A stretch of 64,000 nt of DNA from Anaerolineae bacterium (GTDB lineage: Bacteria > Chloroflexota > Anaerolineae > JAAYZQ01). Location of the stretch: assembly GCA_016929795.1 (NCBI GenBank), contig JAFGIA010000231.1, positions 1 through 64,000 on the forward strand. Direction: 5' to 3'. How positions within the stretch are numbered: the first letter of the stretch is position 1; each line of letters starts with the position of its first letter. Positions 51,495 to 59,788 of the stretch are shown in pieces. The notes beneath the pieces are model-generated. The model ran no database searches, was not told where the DNA came from, and was given only the letters and a program-made list of their open reading frames with translations. The translations under genes and the position numbers were made by a program.

Positions 51495-52493
51495 TCATAG
51501 TTCTATATCCAGAAACGTTCCATACTGAGCCAAAAAGCTCAGGCTGTCGGTAAAGATCAGGACGCCCATGAGGATGAGGAGCACGCCGCTGACGATGGAG
51601 ACGAGGCCAAGATAGCGGTTGGCGCGGCGCAGCCAGCGCGACAGGGGGCCAAAGGCGAGGCCGACAACCAGGAAGGGGATGCCGAGGCCAAGGGAGTAGG
51701 CGGTCAGGAGCAGGATGCCCTGGCCGACGGTGTTGAGCTGGCTGGCGACGAACAGGATGCCCGCCAGGATCGGCCCGACGCACGGTGTCCAGCCGGCGGC
51801 GAATACAAAGCCAAAGAGGAGTGAGCGCCAGTAGCCACCAGCGCCCGATCTCGACTCGGCTCTGCCTGTGTGCTGGATCTCGATTTTTTTCTCAGAGTAA
51901 AAGAACTCGGCCTGATTCATAAAGTAGGCGGACAGGGCGATGAGCAGGCTGGCGACGAGCTTGGGCACTGTCGCGTCATAGCTCGATAAAAAGTTGAGCA
52001 AGCCGGCGAGCATGGCCAGGCCGGCCTGTACCGGCGTGGCGAACCCGGCGCCAGCCAGAATTACGGCGGCCATGAGCACGCCCTCTTCGAGCCGGCCGAA
52101 GAGTGTGTTGCTGCTGAGCAGCAGGGTGGCGAGGCCCGTGAGGGTGGCGGCGGCGATCCAGCGGTCGCGGTTCCAGCCAATGGCCATCAAGCGCATGCCA
52201 AACACGACGAGCAGCGCGCCGCCAACTCGCTGCAGCAGGAGCGCATAGTCGCGCAGCAATCGCCCGATAAAGGTGGCCGAAGCGCCGAGCAGGATAAAAA
52301 TGAGGGCAAATCCGACGACAAAAAGGAGGGCGTGCACGAAGGTGCGCCACGTGTTCCCCTCCTCCCCCGACGCCACGGCCGTGCCGCCGAGGTAGCCCAT
52401 GTAGGCGGGCACCAGCGGCAGCACGCACGGCGAGACGAACGAAAGCAGCCCGGCCAGGAAGGCCAGCGGCAACGTAATGGTTTCGGTCTCCAT
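51495..52493 (-). CDS. ccdA: CcdA-type thiol-disulfide transporter (DsbD transmembrane family)
   Basis: The protein has 332 residues and the family entry LAGLLSFVSPCVLPLVPAYMGYLGG (shown in part), where SPCVLPL carries one redox cysteine, and the second half with GWTPCVGPILAG carries the other. The membrane segments are those of DsbD/CcdA. It moves reducing equivalents to the outside for apocytochrome c and other thiol proteins. It follows ccmD closely and is the thiol arm of the ccm cluster. An insert of about 50 residues between the halves is longer than in short CcdA. Confidence 0.9.
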   Translation of the reverse strand: METETITLPLAFLAGLLSFVSPCVLPLVPAYMGYLGGTAVASGEEGNTWRTFVHALLFVVGFALIFILLGASATFIGRLLRDYALLLQRVGGALLVVFGMRLMAIGWNRDRWIAAATLTGLATLLLSSNTLFGRLEEGVLMAAVILAGAGFATPVQAGLAMLAGLLNFLSSYDATVPKLVASLLIALSAYFMNQAEFFYSEKKIEIQHTGRAESRSGAGGYWRSLLFGFVFAAGWTPCVGPILAGILFVASQLNTVGQGILLLTAYSLGLGIPFLVVGLAFGPLSRWLRRANRYLGLVSIVSGVLLILMGVLIFTDSLSFLAQYGTFLDIEL

Positions 52494-52497
52494 CAAA

Positions 52498-52644
52498 CTA
52501 GCGATCGATACCAGGCTCGTCGTCGACCATCAAGCGCAGCGCGTCGAGCTCCTCGCGCAACTGGTGCTGGCGCAGGACCATGCTGATCACGAGTCCGAAG
52601 GAAATTGCCCACAAGACCGCATACGCGGCGGCGAGATAAGCCAT
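52498..52644 (-). CDS. ccmD: Heme exporter subunit CcmD
   Basis: This 48-residue protein, with one N-terminal membrane segment (AYLAAAYAVLWAISFGLVIS) followed by a charged helix (RQHQLREELDALRLMV), is typical of CcmD. The ATG at 52644 follows GGAGGAG and starts nine bases after the ccmC stop. CcmD links CcmC to the heme chaperone CcmE and the ABC proteins. The gene is easy to miss because of its size. Confidence 0.85.
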   Translation of the reverse strand: MAYLAAAYAVLWAISFGLVISMVLRQHQLREELDALRLMVDDEPGIDR

Positions 52645-52653
52645 GCTCTCCTC

Positions 52654-53349
52654 CTATCCAAGAATCCGCTCTTTGATCGCCGCGACGTCGTCGCGCAACT
52701 GCTCCAGGCGGATGCGATGCCACATCAGGGTGACATACCAGATCGTAAAGGTGATCAGGCAGAAAAAGAACGCGAACATCATCTCCGGCGCCAGGCCGCC
52801 CGATTCCGTGCCGAACATGAGCGGGTGCTGGGTGCGCCACAGGCGGATGGCGATAAAGTTGATCGGCACCGAGATAAAGGCGACGATGCCATACACGGCG
52901 GCAAAGCGCGCGCGGCGTGCCGGGTCCTCGACGGTGCTGCGCAGCATCAGGTAGCCGAGGTAGACGAGGAACTGGATGAGCGAGATGGTCAGTCGCTCGT
53001 CCCACACCCACCACACGCCCCAGGCGGGTTTGGCCCAGATCGAGCCGCTGACGAGGACCCCGAGCATAAAGACGGTGCCGATCTCGGCCGACGCCAGTGC
53101 GAGGATGTCCCAGATGCGGCGCTGGGTGCGCAGGTAGCCGACGCCGCCGACAAAGGTGACGAAAAAGGCGAGAAAGCCGACCCATGCGGTGGCGATATGA
53201 AAGTAGATGATGCGCTGTGCATAGCGCCCTGTCTCGCTGCGCAGATTGGCATCTGGCGCGCCGAGGAGCGCCAGATAGAGGGCGACGAGCACCAGGAGGC
53301 CGCTCAGCACGGTGAGGGCCAGCAGAGGCATGTTTCGTTTCTGTGTCAT
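52654..53349 (-). CDS. ccmC: Heme exporter permease CcmC
   Basis: The 231-residue protein has six membrane segments and the tryptophan-rich heme-handling motif WGVWWVWDERLT between them, plus flanking histidines (IIYFHIATAWV). CcmC delivers heme to CcmE in the periplasm-equivalent space. The ATG at 53349 follows AAGGAATAACG. It lies directly after ccmB and before ccmD. Confidence 0.95.
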   Translation of the reverse strand: MTQKRNMPLLALTVLSGLLVLVALYLALLGAPDANLRSETGRYAQRIIYFHIATAWVGFLAFFVTFVGGVGYLRTQRRIWDILALASAEIGTVFMLGVLVSGSIWAKPAWGVWWVWDERLTISLIQFLVYLGYLMLRSTVEDPARRARFAAVYGIVAFISVPINFIAIRLWRTQHPLMFGTESGGLAPEMMFAFFFCLITFTIWYVTLMWHRIRLEQLRDDVAAIKERILG

Positions 53350-53351
53350 CG

Positions 53352-54032
53352 TTATTCCTTCACCACGTAATCGAACACCATAAAGGCGACGGCGGGATAG
53401 ATGACATCGAACGCGACGAGCAGCCGCAGCCACACCGCCAGGTCCGCCAGCGGCAGCCCGTCGAGGATGCCGGCGGTGGCCTTGACGGCAAAGATCAGCA
53501 CCGGCGCGACGACAGGCAGGAGCAGGATCGGCAGCAGCACTTCTCTCGCGCGCGTCTGGGCCGTCATGGCCGACAGGATGGTGCCCACCCCGGCAAAGCC
53601 GAGCGTGCCGAGCACGACGACGATCAGCAGCACCGGATTAAACAGGTTGACGCCGAGAAAAACGGTGAACACGAACAGCGTCACCGCCTCGACGATGAGC
53701 ATAAAGAGCACCGTCGACGCCAGTTTGCCGAAATAGATGGCCGTGTGGTCGACGGGCGCCAGCAGCAGGCCCTCCAGGCAGCCGCGGTCCTTCTCGAGCG
53801 CAAAGGCGCGGTTCAGGCCGAGCACGCCGGCAAAGGCGAACGCCACCCACAGAGTGCCGGGCGCTACCTCGCGCACGCGTTCGGCGCCGGTCACGCGGAA
53901 CTCGAATGCAAAGACAAAGATGACGATGACGAGCACCGAAAAGACAAACATGGCGCTGAACATCTCTTTGGTGCGCAGCTCGGCGACGATGTCCTTCCAG
54001 ATGATGGCGGACACTTTGCGTAGGTAGGTCAT
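53352..54032 (-). CDS. ccmB: Heme exporter permease CcmB
   Basis: The 226-residue protein has six membrane segments and family pieces LWVAFAFAGVLGLNRAFALEKDRG and LEGLLLAPVDHTAIYFGKL. The ATG at 54032 overlaps the ccmA stop (ATGA). It is the permease of the CcmAB ABC complex, which releases holo-CcmE by ATP hydrolysis. Confidence 0.95.
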   Translation of the reverse strand: MTYLRKVSAIIWKDIVAELRTKEMFSAMFVFSVLVIVIFVFAFEFRVTGAERVREVAPGTLWVAFAFAGVLGLNRAFALEKDRGCLEGLLLAPVDHTAIYFGKLASTVLFMLIVEAVTLFVFTVFLGVNLFNPVLLIVVVLGTLGFAGVGTILSAMTAQTRAREVLLPILLLPVVAPVLIFAVKATAGILDGLPLADLAVWLRLLVAFDVIYPAVAFMVFDYVVKE

Positions 54033-54760
54033 GCGCCCCTCGTCACGTCGCGATAGATCTCTTTCATCGTTTCTAGGTTGACGCTGGCGCGGTCGCCCAT
54101 CCACGCAATGCGCCCGCGGGCCAGGATGGCGGCACGGTCACACACCTCGAGGCCCTGCTCCAGGCTGTGTGTTGTAAGAATGACGGTGCGGTTGGTGGTG
54201 GCAAGATCCTGGAGAAAGCCGCGCAGCATGTCAGCCGCCTGCAGATCGAGGCCGGTGTAGGGCTCGTCGAGGAGGAGGAGGCGCGGATCGTGCAGGATGG
54301 CACGCGCGATCGACAGTCGCTGCACCATGCCGCGCGAGAAGGTGCGCACGGGGTCGCGGCGGCGAGCGGTGAGGCCGACCTGGTCGAGCACGGCCGCGAC
54401 ACGCGCCTCGTCGATCCGTCTGTTCTCCGGCACGTCGTACATGCGCGCAAAGAAGCGCAGATTCTCCTCAGCGGTCAGGTCGCCGTACAGGAGCGGGTCG
54501 TGGGAGATAAGGCCGATATCGCGCCGCAGCGATGTGGCGCCCTTGCCAATTTCCTTGCCCCACAGCCGCACGCTGCCCCCAGTCGGGCGGGTCAGCGTGG
54601 CGACGATGCGCATCAGCGTCGTCTTGCCGGCGCCGTTCGGGCCAAAAAGCGCCAGGAATTCACCTTCCGCCAGCGCCAGGTCGACGCCGCGCAGCGCGGC
54701 GTGGTGGCCAAACGCCTTGGTCAGCTTTTTGGCTTCGACGGCAGGTGGGGCAGCCGTCAT
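54029..54760 (-). CDS. ccmA: Heme exporter ATPase CcmA
   Basis: The 243-residue ATPase has Walker A FGPNGAGKTTLMRI, a signature variant FSRGMVQRLSIARAI, and Walker B LLLLDEPYTGLDL with LTTHSLEQGLEV. The start overlaps the stop of the previous gene (ATGA) and the end overlaps ccmB's start, so three genes are tightly coupled. It partners CcmB. Confidence 0.95.
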   Translation of the reverse strand: MTAAPPAVEAKKLTKAFGHHAALRGVDLALAEGEFLALFGPNGAGKTTLMRIVATLTRPTGGSVRLWGKEIGKGATSLRRDIGLISHDPLLYGDLTAEENLRFFARMYDVPENRRIDEARVAAVLDQVGLTARRRDPVRTFSRGMVQRLSIARAILHDPRLLLLDEPYTGLDLQAADMLRGFLQDLATTNRTVILTTHSLEQGLEVCDRAAILARGRIAWMGDRASVNLETMKEIYRDVTRGA

Positions 54761-56004
54761 GCGCGCGGCCCCCGGCCGTGGGGCTGCGACTTGAGTGCGG
54801 TGTAGAGCCTGTCACGCTCGCGCGCATATTCGTCGTCGACGATGGTGCCCGCGTCGCGGGCGTCTTCCAGGCTTGCCAGATCCTGAAGGAGGGCGCGGGT
54901 GCGTGGGTTGGCACTCAGGTCCGTGGCAGGTGCGCGGGCGGGCACCCGGCGTCGCGCCACGCTGGGATAGATAAAGGCAGCGGCCACTGCCGCCAGCGAC
55001 AGGGCAAAGCCGATCCAGCGCAGCGCCTCCTGGGTGCTATCTGACGGGCCACCGCTGGAAGCGGGCGCAGCCGGCTCGCCCCCAGATGTAGCCGGTGCAG
55101 CCTCGGCGCCGGCAACGGGGATCAGGTCCATTGAGAGTGCCGTACCGGCGGGCAGGCCGCGGATCTCGTACATGTCGTACTGGCGTCCCTGGATCGATTG
55201 CAGCCCCAACGCTTCCAGTTGCTCGCTCTCGAGCCCAAGCCCGGGCTGGACGACGAGGACGTTGAGGGTATCTACCGGGTAGTCGAACGCGCGATCGATC
55301 TGGACTCGGTCGCCGGCAACCATCAGGTGGTAAGAAAAGAAAACCATGCTGGTAGATTGCCCCGGTGCCACCGGGTCGGTGTCCAGCAGGCCGCCTTCCA
55401 CCTGCACGAAACGATCCTCCGCCATGCCTTCGTCAAAGGAAATGCCGACGGCGCCTTCCGGAAGCGGGATCGAGAGGGTGAAGCGGGTACCGCCCTCACC
55501 AGGCTGACCGACAAATGCGCGGTCGCCGGTGTTGGACAGCAGGTGGATTTCCGTCACGCGCAGCGCCTGGCCAAACGACTCGGCGATCATGTGTACCGAG
55601 CTGATGCGGATCGCCGCGTCAGCGTCAGTGGTTTCAAAGACGTTTGCCACAGCCTGGAGTGTCGTCTCGCCCTCGGCAAAGAGATAGGGCTCCTGGGCGG
55701 TGTAGGTCACATCCTGGTACGTGGCCTCGATCCAGTATTCGAGCGTGAGGTCGGTGTCGAGGCCCTCAAAACGGAAGGCGCCACCGGGGCCGGTCGTTGT
55801 CTCTTGAGTGTCGATCTCGGCGCCACCCTGAAAGACGTGGAGTGTGACAGAGATGCCCGCGTCGATGGCAGGGCCGCCCTGGGTGCCGTTCACCACCTGC
55901 CCTTCGATCGCACCAGAGCCCTGCGCAGTGACATGAGGGGCGACAAGCAAGAGTGCGAGCAGGGCCAGTGCGGCGATGACTGCCCTGTACGATAAAGAGC
56001 ACAT
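54757..56004 (-). CDS. Secreted carboxypeptidase-regulatory-like domain protein with C-terminal membrane anchor (ccm-linked)
   Basis: This 415-residue protein has a signal peptide (AVIAALALLALLLVAPHVTAQ) and a beta-sandwich of the CarboxypepD_reg type (EGQVVNGTQGGPAIDAG). A second beta-rich part follows, then a low-complexity Ala/Gly/Ser linker and a membrane segment (WIGFALSLAAVAAAFIYPS, near 325-345). The cytoplasmic tail is helical: LLQDLASLEDARDAGTI, then DDEYARERDRLYTALK. I do not recognise a named family. It is inserted between zinc-ribbon and ccmA genes in the operon, so it is probably an accessory part of cytochrome c maturation in this lineage. Confidence 0.7.
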   Translation of the reverse strand: MCSLSYRAVIAALALLALLLVAPHVTAQGSGAIEGQVVNGTQGGPAIDAGISVTLHVFQGGAEIDTQETTTGPGGAFRFEGLDTDLTLEYWIEATYQDVTYTAQEPYLFAEGETTLQAVANVFETTDADAAIRISSVHMIAESFGQALRVTEIHLLSNTGDRAFVGQPGEGGTRFTLSIPLPEGAVGISFDEGMAEDRFVQVEGGLLDTDPVAPGQSTSMVFFSYHLMVAGDRVQIDRAFDYPVDTLNVLVVQPGLGLESEQLEALGLQSIQGRQYDMYEIRGLPAGTALSMDLIPVAGAEAAPATSGGEPAAPASSGGPSDSTQEALRWIGFALSLAAVAAAFIYPSVARRRVPARAPATDLSANPRTRALLQDLASLEDARDAGTIVDDEYARERDRLYTALKSQPHGRGPRA

Positions 56005-56366
56005 CAGCTTTCCTCCCCGGCGGCCACTCGATGGCCGCATTTGCTGCAAAAGACGTCGCCAGGGCGCAGCGCCGTGCCACACTGGGGGCAGATGGTCGCT
56101 GCCGGCGACGGCGTAGCAGCCGGGCTGCCGGCAGGCAGGTCCGCACCGCATTTGACGCAAAAACGGTCTCCTACCCTGTAGGCACGGCCGCAGGTGGGAC
56201 ATTCGAGATCGCCCCCGCGTGCCGCGCGCAGCCGGCGCACCGCTCTTTCGATGTCGCGATCTGTCACTCCCGCCGTCGCTGCGATGGATGCCTGTCGCGA
56301 GAGGAGCGGATAGACGATGACAGCAGCAGCGACGACGAACAGGAGTGCTAACACAACGATCGCCAT
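56004..56366 (-). CDS. Membrane-anchored double zinc-ribbon protein (ccm-linked)
   Basis: The 120-residue protein has an N-terminal membrane segment (AIVVLALLFVVAAAVIVYPLL), a short helix (DRDIERAVRRLRAARG), and two zinc ribbons, ECPTCGRAYRVGDRFCVKCG and ICPQCGTALRPGDVFCSKCG. The N-terminal layout recalls the start of CcmH/CcmI-type proteins, but the rest does not. Its start is inside the ccmF 3' end region and its stop overlaps the next start (TGATG). The role is unknown; probably an accessory to the Ccm complex. Confidence 0.7.
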   Translation of the reverse strand: MAIVVLALLFVVAAAVIVYPLLSRQASIAATAGVTDRDIERAVRRLRAARGGDLECPTCGRAYRVGDRFCVKCGADLPAGSPAATPSPAATICPQCGTALRPGDVFCSKCGHRVAAGEES

Positions 56367-56370
56367 GGTC

Positions 56371-58362
56371 CTAACTCTCCTCTTGCTGCTGTCCCGGGTA
56401 TCCCGTAGATCGGGCACTCGAGGTGGGCCAGGCAGCGATCAAGGTACCCACGAGGAGCACCACGCCGCCGATCCAGAGCCATACGACGAGGGGGGTGATC
56501 AGCACCTGGAAAGCGGCCAGGCCGTCTGGCTCCAAGCTGGAGAGCACCACGTACAGGTCCTCCTTCAGGTTGGAGCGGAGGGCGACCTCGCTGACGGCGC
56601 CCTGCACATTGCTGTGCAGGTTGCGCTCGGGGCGCATGGTGGCGACCAGGCGGTCGTCGCGGTAGACGTCAACCACTGCCTGGTTCAGCACCTTGTTCCC
56701 CTCTTCCTCAATGCGCCGGTAGGTATAGTCCTCGTAGGCAATCGTGTAGCCACCCACTTCTACTTCCTCACCCTGCGCCAGGGCGACCTGGACCTCGGTC
56801 TGGTACGCCTGCGAGCCGGTGATGCCGGCGACGATGAGCAGGATAGAAAAGTGGATGATCTGCCCACCGTAGCGGCGGCGGTTCTTGCCGATGGCGCGGG
56901 CAAGGGCAGTGAAAGGGTTCTCGCCGGTGGTGCGCATACGCGCCGCGGCGCCCTGGACGAACTGCAACACGATGGTGGCAGCGACAAAAGCGACGACGGC
57001 AAAAGAGATCACGGCCCACATCTCGCTGACGCCGAGGAGGAGCAGGACGACAGCCGTGACGGCGGCGACGACCGCCTGCACCCACATGTTGCGCAGCAGG
57101 CGCTCGGCTTCGATGTGCCGCCAGTCGACCAGCGGGCAGACGCCGATGAGCACGGTGAGAATCAAGCCCAGCGGGCCCATGAAGCGGTTATAGTTCTCGG
57201 GTCCCAGGCTGGTGGGCACATCGCGCACCGCCTCTGTGAAGGTGGGCCACAACGTGCCGAGGAGCACGGCTGCTGCCGAGCCGAGAAAGAGCAAGTTGGT
57301 GAGGAGAAAGACAAACTCGCGCGACAGCAGATCGCCGAGCTGGCCTTCGCCCTCCATCTCTCGCCTGCGGGCAAGCATCAGCCCGACGGTGGCGACAAGG
57401 ACGACGAGCATGTAGCCCAGGTAGTAGTAGCCGATGGGCGACTGGGCAAAGGCGTGCACCGACTGGATCAGGCCCGAACGGGTGACAAAGGTGGCAAACA
57501 CGGTCAGCACAAAGGTGACCATGGCGAGCAAGATGTTCCATCCACGGAACATGTCGCGCCGCTGTTGGATGATTGCCGAGTGAACAAATGCCGTGCTGAC
57601 GAGCCACGGGATGAGCGACGAGTTCTCCACAGGGTCCCATCCCCAGTAGCCGCCCCAGCCCAGCTCCAGGTAGGCCCACCAGGCTCCGACGAGGATGCCG
57701 ATGCCGAGCGACGCCCACGCCGCCAGTGTCCAGCGGCGCGAGCCGGACAGCCATGTGGCGTCGAGGCGGCCGGTGACCAGGGCGGCAAAGGCATAGGCAA
57801 ACGGAATGGTCCACAGCGCATAGGCGGCAAAGATGATGGGCGGGTGGATGATCATCCAAAAGTTCTGGAGCAGCGGGTTCAGACTGATGCCCTCGGCCGG
57901 GGTCGTGGGCATCAGCTCGAACGGGTTGGTGAGCGTCACGAGGAGCAACGCGAAAAAGGACTGCGTGATGGCCAGGATCACCATGGCGTAGGGCCGCAGC
58001 TCTCGATCCCAGGTGGGCGGCCGGAGCAGGAGCAGGGCGCTAAAGAGGGTGAGCATCCACAGCCACAGCAGTTGCGAGCCCTCCAGGCCTGCCCAGAAGG
58101 CAGACAGGACATAGGGGGCAGCCAGGTAGGTGCTGACGTGCTCATAGACGTAGCGCACCTGAAACTCGTGTGTGAAAAGCAGCGCTAACAAAATAGCCGA
58201 CGCCAGCGTAGACAGGCCGGCTGTGACGAACAGTGCGTTGCGGGCGCTGGCGACCATCTCGGGCCGGCGGCGAGCTGCCCCGACGAGGGCGGCAAACGCC
58301 GACCAGAGCCCCACCGCCATGGTCAGGACCAACGTCCCATATCCGATATCAGCAAGGATCAA
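56371..58362 (-). CDS. ccmF: Cytochrome c-type biogenesis protein CcmF
   Basis: The 663-residue protein has about 15 membrane segments and the conserved heme-attachment tryptophan region WGGYWGWDPVENSSLIPWLV. A large C-terminal non-membrane beta domain lies before a final membrane segment. CcmF joins heme to apocytochrome with CcmH/I. No ccmH is seen in the window, a gap the accessory zinc-ribbon and beta proteins may fill. It lies four bases after ccmE. Confidence 0.96.
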   Translation of the reverse strand: MILADIGYGTLVLTMAVGLWSAFAALVGAARRRPEMVASARNALFVTAGLSTLASAILLALLFTHEFQVRYVYEHVSTYLAAPYVLSAFWAGLEGSQLLWLWMLTLFSALLLLRPPTWDRELRPYAMVILAITQSFFALLLVTLTNPFELMPTTPAEGISLNPLLQNFWMIIHPPIIFAAYALWTIPFAYAFAALVTGRLDATWLSGSRRWTLAAWASLGIGILVGAWWAYLELGWGGYWGWDPVENSSLIPWLVSTAFVHSAIIQQRRDMFRGWNILLAMVTFVLTVFATFVTRSGLIQSVHAFAQSPIGYYYLGYMLVVLVATVGLMLARRREMEGEGQLGDLLSREFVFLLTNLLFLGSAAAVLLGTLWPTFTEAVRDVPTSLGPENYNRFMGPLGLILTVLIGVCPLVDWRHIEAERLLRNMWVQAVVAAVTAVVLLLLGVSEMWAVISFAVVAFVAATIVLQFVQGAAARMRTTGENPFTALARAIGKNRRRYGGQIIHFSILLIVAGITGSQAYQTEVQVALAQGEEVEVGGYTIAYEDYTYRRIEEEGNKVLNQAVVDVYRDDRLVATMRPERNLHSNVQGAVSEVALRSNLKEDLYVVLSSLEPDGLAAFQVLITPLVVWLWIGGVVLLVGTLIAAWPTSSARSTGYPGQQQEES

Positions 58363-58365
58363 TGC

Positions 58366-58755
58366 TTATTCCTCCGCCTCGTACTTGGACGGGCACTTCA
58401 TCAACAGCTCGTCCGCTTCGAATACATGTACGTCGGGGTCGTAGCGACCGATGGCCACGGCCTCTACGGCGTCGACCAACATGTCCGGCTGTGGCCCGTG
58501 GTACGAGATGGCGAGCTGGCCCGTGTCATCCTCGATGGCGAATGTCAGGTGCATGTCGCGCGTGCTCCATTGCACCGAGTCGGGCACGATGGCCCCTGCC
58601 ACGCGCGAGTCGCGGGCCTGATCGGGGCCGAGGGCCTTGATCTGGGCGATGGTTAAGTAATCGCTCGTGGAGCCGGAAAAGCTGGTGGCGATCAACACGG
58701 CAATGACGGCGACGACCACGGCTCCGCCGACGAAAAACTTGGCTGTCGAAGACAC
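58366..58755 (-). CDS. ccmE: Heme chaperone CcmE, cysteine (CxxxY) type
   Basis: This 129-residue protein has an N-terminal membrane segment (FFVGGAVVVAVIAVLIATSF), a small beta-barrel (YLTIAQIKALG, VAGAIVPDSV, LTFAIEDDTGQLAISYHGP) and a C-terminal KCPSKY, with Cys121 and Tyr125. Classical CcmE has a heme-linking histidine in HxxxY; here cysteine replaces it, as known from some archaea and sulfate reducers. The start is GTG at 58755 after CAGGAGGAAAT. Confidence 0.9.
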   Translation of the reverse strand: MSSTAKFFVGGAVVVAVIAVLIATSFSGSTSDYLTIAQIKALGPDQARDSRVAGAIVPDSVQWSTRDMHLTFAIEDDTGQLAISYHGPQPDMLVDAVEAVAIGRYDPDVHVFEADELLMKCPSKYEAEE

Positions 58756-58774
58756 ATTTCCTCCTGATATCCTG

Positions 58775-59689
58775 TTACTCGCGACGCACCGCCGCGCCAC
58801 AACGGTGGCAAAAGTGGGAATCGTCGCGGATTTCGGCGCCACACTTGTGGCAGTAGTAAGCTTGGCGGTCGCGCTTGCGGCGCGCCGGCTCTACCGGGGC
58901 GGGTGTCTTGCGCGATGCAGGAGACTGCGTGCGCTGGCCCAGCCAGTAAGCGGCCACCCCCACGCCGAGGAGCGCGACAAAGGCAACGACAAAGATGGCA
59001 ACAGTGGAGCTGCTCTCGGGTACAGCGGCAGGCTGCGTGGGAGCCGGTGCGGGCGTTGGCTGCTGGAAGAAAGCGACCGTGAGACGATCGTCTTCTTTGG
59101 TGTAGTGGAAAGTCCATCTCTGCCTCTCACCCTGCTCCAGGCTGCCAGCCTGAGAGACGTGGTAGCGCAGACCGTCACCCGCAACAGAGGACGAGTTGGC
59201 AGCAGGTTCTAGCTGAAAATCTTGAGCAAGCGGTGGCTCCTGGACCTCGATCAGCAGGGCGCGGAGCGCATAGTCGGCCGTGTAGGTAAAGGAGTACTCG
59301 CGTGCACCGGCGTCCGAAACCGGCAGATCGTCATAGTATTCGAGCTGAAAGCTGGGAGTTGGTAGATCGAAAGCGACGATCAAAAGATCGCCTTCGATGC
59401 GGGTGGTGTGCTGCAGATTAAACCGGCCCCCATCCTCGCCAATGTACGCCACCGCATGGGGTGAGCCAGCTTTTGCCGGGATGGCGAGTTCGACGGGCAA
59501 TGGGTAGGTGACAGCCGCGTCGAACTGTCCACGATAGATCACCAGGGCGCCCGGCCGGTCGTACTCGGGCCAGATCGAGATTTCGAGTGTTTCCAGGATC
59601 GGGGAATCTTGCGCGCCTGCCACAGGCAAGACCAGAGATCCCAGGCACAAAAAAAGCGCCAGCCATAATCGCTTTATTGCCACAACCAC
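58775..59689 (-). CDS. Secreted/membrane beta-sandwich protein with C-terminal zinc ribbon (ccm-linked)
   Basis: The protein has 304 residues: a signal peptide (LWLALFLCLGSLVLPVAGA), two beta-sandwich parts of about 90 residues each, a Pro/Thr linker, a membrane segment (STVAIFVVAFVALLGVGVAAYWL, near 230-250) and a cytoplasmic zinc ribbon with YYCHKCGAEIRDDSHFCHRCG. Its layout resembles the ccm-linked protein at 54757: beta domain outside, anchor, then a small cytoplasmic domain. I recognise no named family. It starts the ccm operon, 20 bases upstream of ccmE. Confidence 0.7.
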   Translation of the reverse strand: MVVAIKRLWLALFLCLGSLVLPVAGAQDSPILETLEISIWPEYDRPGALVIYRGQFDAAVTYPLPVELAIPAKAGSPHAVAYIGEDGGRFNLQHTTRIEGDLLIVAFDLPTPSFQLEYYDDLPVSDAGAREYSFTYTADYALRALLIEVQEPPLAQDFQLEPAANSSSVAGDGLRYHVSQAGSLEQGERQRWTFHYTKEDDRLTVAFFQQPTPAPAPTQPAAVPESSSTVAIFVVAFVALLGVGVAAYWLGQRTQSPASRKTPAPVEPARRKRDRQAYYCHKCGAEIRDDSHFCHRCGAAVRRE

Positions 59690-59788
59690 TCTGCTTTATT
59701 GCCTCCTGTGCCCCATCAAACCGGGCATTTACCCACTTTGATAGCCGGGTGCACCCTCGCCTGGCAAGGGCGCACCCGAGTCTTCCTG

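Noticed and set aside
56317..58188. Rightward open frame of 623 codons opposite ccmF
   Set aside because: Antisense to a well-conserved gene; the translated product is low-complexity and has no motif.
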